Assembly: GCA_001275005.1 (NCBI GenBank)
Contig: JWZX01002638.1
Coordinates: 1-21,275 of the forward strand
Source of the DNA: Chrysochromulina tobinii
Taxonomy: Eukaryota > Haptophyta > Prymnesiales > Chrysochromulinaceae
Direction of reading: 5' to 3'
DNA: 21,275 bases
Notes under the pieces: generated by a model
The model's database searches: none
Seen by the model: the letters and a program-made list of their open reading frames with translations, nothing else
Told to the model about the DNA's origin: nothing
In this document: positions 7,305 through 15,116 of the stretch, in pieces
How positions within the stretch are numbered: the first letter of the stretch is position 1
Layout: each line of letters starts with the position of its first letter
Program-made: the position numbers and the translations under genes

Positions 7305-7790
7305 CTACTGCTGTCCACTCTCGTCCAACTCCATGCCTTGCAACCCGGCTTTGAACTTACTCACCTTGAACTCGTCGAGCACAGTTTTCTGCTCCTCTTC
7401 TTCGCGTCGAGCCAGCTCCCACCGCGCTGCCTCTTCGGCTTCTTTTTGAGCACGTGCCTCTTTTCGGCTCAAGAACCCCATCGGACGACCTTCTTCGTCG
7501 CGCTCCTTGGAGAGCACAAAATAGGACCCGCCCGCTGGCCCGGAGTAATCCTCCTCACTGTTGAAGCTGCCTGCGTCGCTTTTGCGCAAAGGGTCGTCCT
7601 CGCCGTAAAAGCTGCTCTTGCGTTTGCCATAGAATTTCGCCCCTTGGCCGAGCCGGCGTCCCATTGCGTCATCCGCAAAATTGTCAAGCTCACTCAAGAA
7701 TTTCTCGAAGAAGTTGAGCTGCACCGCTGCATGCCGCGGCTTAGGAGCGGACTGAAACACGGCAAACAGCACCGCGACGGTCGTCTTCAT
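7305..7790 (-). CDS. Small probable plastid-targeted protein of unknown function
   Basis: Predicted 161-residue protein. Residues 1-24 (MKTTVAVLFAVFQSAPKPRH) are a short hydrophobic signal-like segment followed by a basic stretch, as in bipartite plastid presequences. The body starts with NFFEKFLSELDNF and then DDAMGRRLGQGAKFYGKR, SSFYGEDDPLRK, NSEEDYSGPAGGSYFVLS. This pattern I associate with conserved plastid proteins of secondary algae that have no assigned function. Residues about 105-150 are a charged Glu/Arg/Ala-rich helix, probably a coiled coil. The ATG at 7788-7790 was chosen over the frame's longer extension (to 7850) because it places the hydrophobic segment at the N-terminus. No enzymatic motif is visible. 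Confidence 0.75.
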   Translation of the reverse strand: MKTTVAVLFAVFQSAPKPRHAAVQLNFFEKFLSELDNFADDAMGRRLGQGAKFYGKRKSSFYGEDDPLRKSDAGSFNSEEDYSGPAGGSYFVLSKERDEEGRPMGFLSRKEARAQKEAEEAARWELARREEEEQKTVLDEFKVSKFKAGLQGMELDESGQQ

Positions 7791-8017
7791 GTGGTACTTT
7801 CCGGGACTTCGTCGTTCTATTTCGAGCTCCTCGTAATTCACTAGTAACACAGAAGTACTTCACAAAAACCCATTTCACACTCTTTCATGAGAAGAATTCC
7901 CCCACAGCCCCAGTGCACTGTCACATAACCAAGGATCCCCGCCGGGGGAAATGACCCCCCTTAAGGGGCCCCCTACCGCTCGCACTCCGCCACACAGTGA
8001 GACGGCCTTTTTCCGCT
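7791..8017. promoter_or_regulatory. Spacer with G/C-run palindrome; promoter of the small plastid-type gene
   Basis: This 227-base gap lies between two minus-strand genes. Bases 7944-7973 alternate G and C runs around the perfect 12-base palindrome CCCCTTAAGGGG (7957-7968). That structure lies near the 3' end of the F-box/LRR gene (stop at 8018) and upstream of the small gene, so it could act in 3'-end formation. The half nearer 7790 is AT-richer and should hold the promoter. Confidence 0.35.
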
Positions 8018-9778
8018 CTATCCTAACGTGATACGGTTCAGCCTCTCCTCGTTAGCGCTGTGCGAGGCGTGCGTGATCTGCGTCGTGGTGGCCGGGTCCT
8101 GCCCGTCTCTGTCCTCCTCTGGCCCCGCGCGTAACCCCGCGCGGGCGCCACCATTGGTCAGCACGACGGGCACGGCCTGCTCCAGCTTCCGCTGACCATT
8201 GGGCGAAATGCGCTCGCAGTCGCTGATGTCGAGCACTCGAAGGGCTCGGAGCGCCCGCTTGCGCCCGGTGGCAATGAGCTCGGCAGTCAAGTCGGTGAGC
8301 TTGGTGCAGCGCGGTACGCTGAGCCGGCGCAAGCTGTGGGCGCGTGGAAAGTAGCCCGCAAGGATCTCGTCAGTGAGCTCGTCGCATCCGCCGAGCTCGA
8401 GCACACGCAGCCGCGTGCAGCCCGGGCCCATCCGCGGAAGCAGCTTCTCGAGCACCGCAGCTGGCAAGCCGACCGAGCCGGAGAGGTCGAGGTGCTCCAG
8501 ATTTGAGCCAAGCTTCGCACCGATTGTCGTCAGTCCGTACCCCTTGGAGTCGGGCCCGGTGAAATCAAAGGGCTGAGAGCGCGCGCTCCCAGAAGCGGGC
8601 GGTTGGAACCAGACGAACCGAAGGTGGCGCAACGTCGGTCGGCACTTGGTGGCGATGAGGGAGGCCCCGAGGTCATGCAGGGACGTGAACGGACCCCCGA
8701 CGGCGAGAGAACATAGGGTCGGCCCAGCCGCATTGCATAGCTCAGCGAGCCCCACGTCCGTCACATTCGAGCACTCGGTCAAGCATACGCGCTGCAAGCC
8801 AGCCAGATGCGCCGGCGCACCGCGGAACTCCATATTCGTCATGGCCGCGTCGCGCAGCGCGGCGTCGTTCAGCAGCGACGCGGAGAAGTCGATGTCGGTG
8901 AGCCTCTCGCAAGCGCTGAGTGCGTAGGCGAAGCTCGCCGCCGGCAGCCCAGTGAAGCCCGACAGGCCGAGCCGCCGGAGCGAGCGGCGCAGTGGCGCCA
9001 GGGGTGGCAGGCACGCGCGCAGCCAGGCCGGGGTGAGACGCACTCTGGAGAGGTCGATCGCGGTGAGTGTCGAGCCTTGCAGCATGCGTGCAACACCATC
9101 GGAGCTGCAAGCTGCACAGCCCGCGAGGCTCAGCGTGTGCAGGCGTGGCATGAGGGGCGCGAGTAGCAACGGACCCCCGCCTTCATCGCCGAAAGACCAG
9201 CCATCCAGGCACAGCTCCTCCACCTGAGCGTCATCGCGACCGAGGCGCTCAAAGAGGGGTGCTGCGTCGGTGTGCGAGAAGGCCATCTTGCCGAAACTGA
9301 GCCGGCGGAGCGGCAGCGTAGGTGCGGTAGCGAGCCGTTGCAGGAGCAGCACCGGGAGCTGCGGCCGTTCGATCCCATGGATCTCCTGCTGGCTATTGAC
9401 GACCAAGGACGTGAGCGAGCTCGCTGAGCTCTTGACGAGTTCAACGACCTCAGAGAGTCGTTGGCGAGTACTCAGCGAATCTCTTCTGACGTGTATCTCG
9501 AGCTCACGCAGAGCCATCGAAGAGCGGCGTGCGGCCAGAATCCCAAGCCGCTGCAAGGGCTCAGGTGCCCATGCCGGCAGGTGCACAACTGTTCGCTGGG
9601 ATGAGACCAACTTGCGCCAACACTGGCACGTGCACTCGCAAGATGGCCAATCGGTCGTCTGATCGAGGTAGCGGAACAGAACCATAAGGACATCCTCCGC
9701 GAGGGCGTCGATGCTAATCGTTTTCTCCATCAGATCGTGCGGAGATCGGCACGCCTGTCCGGATGTGAGGGTCGCCAT
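8018..9778 (-). CDS. F-box / leucine-rich-repeat protein
   Basis: Predicted 586-residue protein. Residues about 20-60 form an F-box (ISIDALAEDVLMVLFRYLD, then WPSCECTCQCWRKLV), the module that binds Skp1 in SCF ubiquitin ligases. From about residue 70 to the end there are roughly a dozen leucine-rich repeats of the cysteine-containing FBXL type, for example LRRLGLSGFTGLPAASF, LQRVCLTECSNVTDVGLAEL, LEHLDLSGSVGLPAAVLEKL, LRVLELGGCDELTDEIL and LRVLDISDCERISPNG. The concave repeat face would recruit substrates. The ATG at 9776-9778 puts the F-box close to the N-terminus; the frame continues upstream to an ATG at 9811. The substrate is unknown. The gene is divergent from the next gene, sharing a gap of about 130 bases. 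Confidence 0.88.
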   Translation of the reverse strand: MATLTSGQACRSPHDLMEKTISIDALAEDVLMVLFRYLDQTTDWPSCECTCQCWRKLVSSQRTVVHLPAWAPEPLQRLGILAARRSSMALRELEIHVRRDSLSTRQRLSEVVELVKSSASSLTSLVVNSQQEIHGIERPQLPVLLLQRLATAPTLPLRRLSFGKMAFSHTDAAPLFERLGRDDAQVEELCLDGWSFGDEGGGPLLLAPLMPRLHTLSLAGCAACSSDGVARMLQGSTLTAIDLSRVRLTPAWLRACLPPLAPLRRSLRRLGLSGFTGLPAASFAYALSACERLTDIDFSASLLNDAALRDAAMTNMEFRGAPAHLAGLQRVCLTECSNVTDVGLAELCNAAGPTLCSLAVGGPFTSLHDLGASLIATKCRPTLRHLRFVWFQPPASGSARSQPFDFTGPDSKGYGLTTIGAKLGSNLEHLDLSGSVGLPAAVLEKLLPRMGPGCTRLRVLELGGCDELTDEILAGYFPRAHSLRRLSVPRCTKLTDLTAELIATGRKRALRALRVLDISDCERISPNGQRKLEQAVPVVLTNGGARAGLRAGPEEDRDGQDPATTTQITHASHSANEERLNRITLG

Positions 9779-9907
9779 TGAAGCTGGACCTTTTAACCGT
9801 GAAGGCACCAACTCTCATCAGTAGAAAAGCGGCCGATATGCACAAGCTCCGGCTTTGGCCGTTTTCAAACTGTCTGAGAACTTGTCTGAGCGGCGTTTGT
9901 GTTGTTC

Positions 9908-11435
9908 ATGTTGTGCATGTCGAAAACGTCCGAACGAGACGACCACACGATCGACCCGACATCCGAGATGAAGAAGTACGACCGCTGCCCTGGGACCACC
10001 CCAATTGAACTCGAACCAGCGACCGCTTACGCTCGTCGCCGCTGCGCACAAGGCACGCACATTGTCTTTGTGGCATCCAACGGCCTCGCCTCGACGATTA
10101 TGCGTGGGAGTTTGACAGTCAGCGTGCTCAATCAGTCGCGAGACATTCATGGAGTGCGAGCGACAATGTGTGGGCCGCCTTGCGACGCAGCGCTACTCGC
10201 ACGCCACTTGCAGCTCCACGGTCCGGCGAGCGCTTGCATTGTGATCAAGTACGCCACGAGGCAAGTGCACGACTTCTGCCGTTCACAGAACATGATTGTA
10301 GCCTTGGACAATGTGGACAACTTTCGTGGCTTTGACGACCGTGAGCTCCATGGCGAGCATTATCAGACTGTCGATGCGCTTCTGGTGCAAACGCGCCCAG
10401 CACGCTGAGTGGGTCGGTCGGCGCGGCGGCTTGAGAGGCGTCGTAATGCCCCACCCGCACGGTAATCTCAACGGATGGAGCCTGCGCCACAACGGCGAAC
10501 GGTCGCACATTCGCGAGGTGGGCATCGTCGTAGGTGACGCATGGCGCAATATGCCGACCAAAGAGGAGACAGTGCTCCTTGCCGCCGCGTGCTGTGCGAG
10601 CAATGCCTCGTTGCGACTGGTCTTCTCCTCCCCGAACAGGCAGATCTCTACAACGCGCGTGAGCTGCCCCGATGCGAAGGGCAGAGCCACGTGCATGTCG
10701 CCATCGTGCCCGAACGCAACGGACATGGGCCGTCTTGAGCGGCTGCTTCAGCTCGGCAGGCGCATGCAGGGCAGCAGTCCTCACCGCATCGGCCGTTACG
10801 AAAGCGACCAGGGCGAAGGAGGCAGGGGCCATGGTGGCAGCAGTGAGAGTTGGTGTGCTCGGCTCGGCGCTCGACATATCGCTGTACCCATCGCTTGCGA
10901 CGCTGTCGACGCCAGCAAAGAGTCCTCGGAATTGCCTACGGCATTGCCTACGGCGGCGCAGCCTGTGGGGACACAGGCGTGGCACTGGCCCGGAGTCGCC
11001 CTGGACGATGTCACGGGCCAGCAGAAGTATTATGAGTCGACGGTCGTACGCGACCAAGTGGACGTCGCGTTGCTTTGGAGGCCCGGCAACCAGCTCGGCG
11101 GCTCACTCGCGGTGGCCAACCGCCCCCCCACGCGACTTGCGTGGTGGTGGTCGCACGGCGTACCCACGGTCGGCTACCCAATGGTCGCGTATGTCGAGGC
11201 GGCGCGCCGCGTCGGGTATCCCGTCCAGCTGCTCAACCTGACACGACCACCCGATGTGCTCAGGGCACTGTGTGCGATCTCGGGAGCCTCGACGCGGCAT
11301 TGCCTGCATAAGCGCGCGATCCATGGCGCGGCGCTGACATCGCCTCAGGCTTCATCCCTGACCTTGATAGCAGCTCTCTGCTCGATCGCCGAGCGTTGTG
11401 CGCCCAGTGGGCGGTTGAAGGCGGGCTTGGCTTGA
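9908..11435 (+). CDS. Unassigned protein, possibly glycosyltransferase-like, with an apparent frame break near 10397
   Basis: Two plus-strand frames appear to belong together. Frame one runs 9908-10408: HIVFVASNGLASTIMRGSL, CIVIKYATRQVHDFCR, VALDNVDNFRGF, VDALLVQTR. Frame two continues to 11435: WVGRRGGLRGVVMPHPHGN, EVGIVVGDAWRNMP, DVALLWRPGNQLGGSLAVAN, RLAWWWSHGVPTVGYPM. Ignoring one C of the run at 10396-10398 would join them as VQTRQHAEWVG. The alternation of hydrophobic strands and the PHPHGN and HGVPTVGYP segments recall GT-B glycosyltransferase folds, but I cannot name a family. The middle (about 10640-10960) is less protein-like and may hide another break or an intron. A 12-base tandem repeat sits at 10931-10954. 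The start is uncertain (ATGs at 9908, 9917, 9968). Confidence 0.4.
10931..10954 (+). repeat. Perfect 12-base tandem duplication (ATTGCCTACGGC x2)
   Basis: Two identical adjacent 12-base units lie inside the unassigned gene. In its reading frame this duplicates LPTA. The unit is a multiple of three, so it leaves the frame unchanged. It falls in the least protein-like part of that gene. Confidence 0.7.
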
Positions 11436-11695
11436 GAGTTTTCGTGAGTTGCGCTGGCTTCGACGCTGGCTCGTGTACGGGTCTCGGACGAGTGCGATGT
11501 CTGCATTTTACGTTTCCGTTCCTGAGCCCTCACGACACGCCCCGCACCACACGACTAAAGCGACATGTTGTACCCGGTGTTACCGCTCTCGTGGAGAACT
11601 TTTCACGGGGCCGATAAATGGGCGAGCAACTAGCTCTGTACGGCCGTTAGAACGGAACCGGAACCATCGATGACCATGTGTTCGCTAGCCGCATA
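11436..11695. other. Convergent intergenic region
   Basis: This 260-base gap lies between the 3' ends of the unassigned plus-strand gene and the minus-strand F-box/RCC1 gene. No gene, RNA gene or notable structure was seen. Confidence 0.4.
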
Positions 11696-14600
11696 CTACG
11701 GCTCCTTGCGGAAGATGAGGTAGCCATGGCGGTGCCCCAAGACCACCGACGTGCACCGATAGCAAGGCGGCACGCCTCCGCCCCACGAGACCCGCGCTGG
11801 CCCTTCTTGACCGCCGCCCATCCCGCCCTCCCACATGCGCCCACCCCACACGAACACGGAGCCGTCGTTGAGGGCGACCGCTCCATTGGTGTAGCACACC
11901 GCCCCATGCGCGACGCGCAACCCTGCAAGCCCCGAGATCCGGCACGGAGCGTGGCACTCGTCGTTCGAATGGCCGAGCGAGCCGCCGTCAGCGTCGCCCC
12001 AGGTGAACGCGCGCCCGTCGACGGTGATCGCGAGCGTCGAGTAGGTGCTGCAGCTGATCTCGGCGACAGCCCCGAGGCTCGGCGAGAGGAGCCGACGTGG
12101 CATGCGCACCCCAGACATCGGGCTATACGTCGCGACGCCCTCCTCCATCCCACTGATCGGCTCGTGCTCATCGAGCGCGACGGGCTGGTTCGAAGGCAGA
12201 CCAACGGGCCCGTGGCCGAGCAGGTTGCCGTTGGCGTGATCCTCGCCAAACTGGTGCCCAAATGTGTAGACTTCACCAGTGGTTGTGAGAGTGCAGCAAT
12301 GGAAGCCGCCGGCGACGAGCTGGCGCAGCGGCATACCGCTCAAGGTGCTCCACGCACGCAGCCGATGCGCATCTTCGCGACAGAAGCGGCCCTGTGTATA
12401 CATTTGGCACTGCGTGCTGCCCGAGACGGCGCCCGAGTGGCCTCCTGCGAGCTTCTCAGCCGCAGCCTTGGCACGCGCCACCAAGTCGCTCTTATCGATG
12501 CAGTCGTGAGTTGAGAGCCTCGCCTCGGCGATCAGGGCCTTGAGCTCGCGCAACGACATGGACTCGACGTTGTGGCGCCTACCAGGACGCTGAGTGCTCT
12601 CGTCGTCGCGGCTCGCCTCCGTCACGGAAGGTTGGCAGTGCACCGCTGTGAACTGCAGCCCCGCATGTGACAAGCAGCACCTTCTCGCTTGCGCCGCCGA
12701 AGCGCTCCACCATGGCCGGCCGCTCCGTTTGCTGTTGCGTGGTGGTCCTACGGAGCAACAGGCCCGATGTGTTTGGCCCCCATGTGTACAGGTGGCCTCT
12801 GCGTGTCACCGCGGCGCAGTGGAAGCCAACCGAATGGCGGCGTCCGTGGAAGTAGCCTGGCACAGCCGCAGCGATCGACTGCACGTCGCGCAGCTCATCC
12901 AGTCGTGTAGGCACGCCGACGATGCCTTGGGTGCGCAGCCAGTGCTGCCCCCAGTGCCACACTTGGCCGTCGGCGGTGAGCGCAATCGTGGCGGCGTCGG
13001 CGCAGGCAATCTGCACAATCGGGTGCTCGGAGGCGAAGGGCAGCGCGGTGGGACGCATGTATCCCTGGTCGTGTCCTGTGAAGCCCTCACGACCCCACGC
13101 GAGCACGAGGAGCTCCGGCTTCCACGACGGGTCCGTCGCGACGGAGCGCCAGCGCTTGGACACCTGTGCGAGCGTCCCAAGGCTCTGGAGCGGCAGGTAG
13201 CGGAACACCTGGCAGAGCATATCATACTCGAGAAACTCGGAGTCTTTGTGCTTGAACGGCATGAACTTGAGAACGCCCGAGACCTTCCGGCTCGTGTTGC
13301 TGGAAGGGTCCCAGGTACTCTGCTGCACCTGCCGGCGCACGAGCTGCCGGTGATACGAGGCCACCGCCGCGACTGCCGCCGCCTCCACTTCCTCGCCGCG
13401 CTGGAGCGCCGCGGCAATTCTGCGCTCCAGCACAGCCGCGGCCGCATCGGTGAGCACGAGGCGCTCATTCTTGGCCGCACGCTCAAGCGCCGCACCGATG
13501 CGCGCCGCACGCTCGCCCTTGAGGATCACATCGCGCTCGAGCTCCAGGAGAGCCTCTCTCGCCAACGCCGTGAGAGTGGGCGCATGCACATAGAGCACGC
13601 TCCCTATAGGCGCGGTGAGGCCGGGCTCCCCTAACGTAGGATCCTGATCCTCCCCTCCAGCGCCGCCATCGTGGGCGCCAGCGACTCCAAGGGCATTTGC
13701 GCCACCGCCGATGGTGGCTGCTTGTGCAGTGCCAATCGGTGCCGCGGCGGCGCCTTGTGCGGGCGCCACTTCTTGCATGAGAGCCCCCGAGTGCCACCGT
13801 TGTATCATGCAGCACGTGCTGCCACCGCTGGAGCGTGATCGTGGTCGCGACCGACTCGAGCGGCGCCAAGCCTCCCACGCCGAGCTCCAGATTGCGCGTC
13901 ATCGCCCCCACCTGGAGCACCTGCGTTGCGGCCGCATGGAGCTCGCCCCACGCTTTGAAAAAGGGCGCGAGCCGCGAGAAGGGGAAAGTCGCGCCTGAAA
14001 AGTCTTCTTCGAGGGCGAGGAAGCGTGGGCACGCGGTGGCAATAATGGCTGCCTTGGCCTCGACGGTCGTCATGGCCTCGGTCCACGTGATTGCAGACGA
14101 AGGGTTAAGGTTAGAGAGCACACTGCCCCAGCCCGACCAAGAGAGCAGATCGGTAGTTGTGTCTCCCTTCCGCACGTATTCCGCCCCCTTGGCGACCGCC
14201 GTGTCGACTGCGGCACTGATGCGCTCGGTCATCAGCTCCCGCCGCTTCTGGCTGAGTGCCGAGCTGACCGCGGCGCTCACGGTCTCACCACGCCGCCGCT
14301 CGGTGCGCACCTCCTCAAGCAGCCGATACGCTTCCTCCTCGCTCAGTTGCATGCGCCAGCTGTCCGCCTTTTCGGAGAAGGCGGCGCGCAGCACGGCATC
14401 CACGTCCAGCCACGCGGCTACCGCGGCAATGGCGGCCGCCTCGAGCGTCTCGCCACGCTGCAGCGCCGCACCAACGATCTCGCGGAGCGAGGGCATCTCT
14501 CCGGTTGGGAGCTGCACGGCAACGGCCGCGGCAGCAGCCTGGAGCGCCGCATCCGTGCGCCCTTGGCGTCGGCGCTCCATGTGCGCCTTGACAGCCCCCT

Positions 14601-15017
14601 CGGCCGCCTGCTCGAGGCTGCTCGCTTCGCTGCGGCGGAGCGAAGCGGCGACGGAGAGTGTGAGCTCATCCAAGAGCGACTGGCTGCCTTGGCCGGTACC
14701 CCCCGCAGCCGTGCCGTCGGCCGACGCGAGATCGGGCGCGAGATTAGGTGCGAGATCATAGCAGAGCAGCTCTGCGGCGCGTTGGATGGCGATGGCGACG
14801 TGGTTGAGGTCAGAGCGCCATGCGCGCAGCGTCTCTTGCACGGCCAAGTCGAGGAGCTCGCCACCTTCGACCGCCCGCGCAACTGCATCCCTGAGCAACA
14901 TGGTTGCCGCCGCATCGAGCAGTATGTGACCCTGCTGCGCCTGCGCATGCAGTGCTGTCTCGATCTCATTGGAGACGATCTCCTCAACGGCCGAGGCTTC
15001 ACATCGCTCGAGCGCAC
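11696..15017 (-). CDS. Helical-repeat, F-box and RCC1 propeller protein (or C-terminal half of the helicase gene)
   Basis: About 1105 residues when read through two frame breaks. First, Ala-rich helical repeats ending in motifs such as QRGETLEAAAIAAVAAW and QRGEEVEAAAVAAVASY. Then a TWDPSSN and FMPF linker, and an F-box (FLEYDMLCQVFRYLPLQSL, VSKRWRSVATDPSW). Then seven RCC1 blades: three before and four after a SAP-like insert (SLRELKALIAEARL, DKSDLVARA). The protein ends GHRHGYLIF. The breaks are at the C runs 13784-13788 and 12659-12662 (plus strand), each fixed by removing one base. The propeller is complete only across the second. No ATG opens this frame near 15017; a stop, a TTG and an intron-like acceptor precede it. 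This suggests it continues from the helicase upstream. RCC1 propellers bind proteins or chromatin; an F-box suggests ubiquitin-ligase targeting. Confidence 0.65.
12659..12662 (-). other. Frame break 2 in the F-box/RCC1 gene (G run)
   Basis: Read on the minus strand, the frame carrying the F-box and the first blades reaches KVLLVTCG at this GGGG, then drifts and stops at 12579. The next frame, one base on, continues LQFTAVHC. Dropping one G gives VTCGLQFTAVHC, a normal RCC1 strand pair. Confidence 0.6.
13784..13788 (-). other. Frame break 1 in the F-box/RCC1 gene (G run)
   Basis: The helical-repeat frame reads TTVALG up to this GGGGG and then becomes Arg-rich nonsense. The F-box frame begins one base on, with ALMQEVAPAQGAAAA. 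Dropping one G joins them without other change. No GT-AG intron of the size seen elsewhere in the window is needed. Confidence 0.55.
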
Positions 15018-15116
15018 CTGATGAGGGAGGCAATCAGTAGCAGTCAGCGGCAGTCAGCGCCGTCAGCGGCAGTCAGTGGCACTCAGTGGCAGTCAGTGGC
15101 AGTCAGTGAAGCGCAC
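15018..15116 (-). other. Candidate 99-base intron joining the helicase to the F-box/RCC1 part
   Basis: On the minus strand the donor reads GAGC|GTGCGC and the acceptor TTGCCTCCCTCATCAG|GTGCGC. GTGCGC is also the donor of the second intron in the inositol synthase gene. The phase fits: one base (C) from upstream plus GT from downstream make Arg. The joined reading is DAERALERCEASAVEEI, a continuous helix. Without splicing the helicase ends in ERALH at 15103. CTGAC-type branch-site-like motifs are supplied by the internal decamer array. The intron is inferred, not proven. Confidence 0.55.
15031..15109. repeat. Decamer minisatellite (CAGTCAGTGG, about eight units)
   Basis: About eight slightly varied 10-base units (CAGTCAGCGG, CAGTCAGTGG, CACTCAGTGG) run between the helicase stop and the F-box/RCC1 reading frame. 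One unit is a base short. On the minus strand the unit reads CACTGACTGC, so each copy carries a CTGAC branch-point-like motif. The array makes up most of the candidate intron. Confidence 0.85.

Noticed and set aside
7145-7844. Plus-strand open frames of 69 and 210 codons
   Set aside because: They overlap the small plastid-type gene in antisense and lack its patterned motifs.
10245-11057. 270-codon open frame on the minus strand opposite the unassigned gene
   Set aside because: The plus-strand frames have better hydrophobic patterning and join cleanly; the minus translation is Arg/Ala/His-rich with no motif. I remain less sure here than elsewhere.
12594-13634. 346-codon open frame on the plus strand
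   Set aside because: Antisense shadow of the F-box/RCC1 gene; no domain and strongly biased in Arg and His.
13789-13830. Very short intron instead of a frame break at 13784
   Set aside because: The only GT-AG pair that fits is about 26 bases, far below the 99-129 bases of the other introns in the window.
15031-15109. CRISPR-like array
   Set aside because: Units are contiguous 10-base repeats with no unique spacers; it is a minisatellite.
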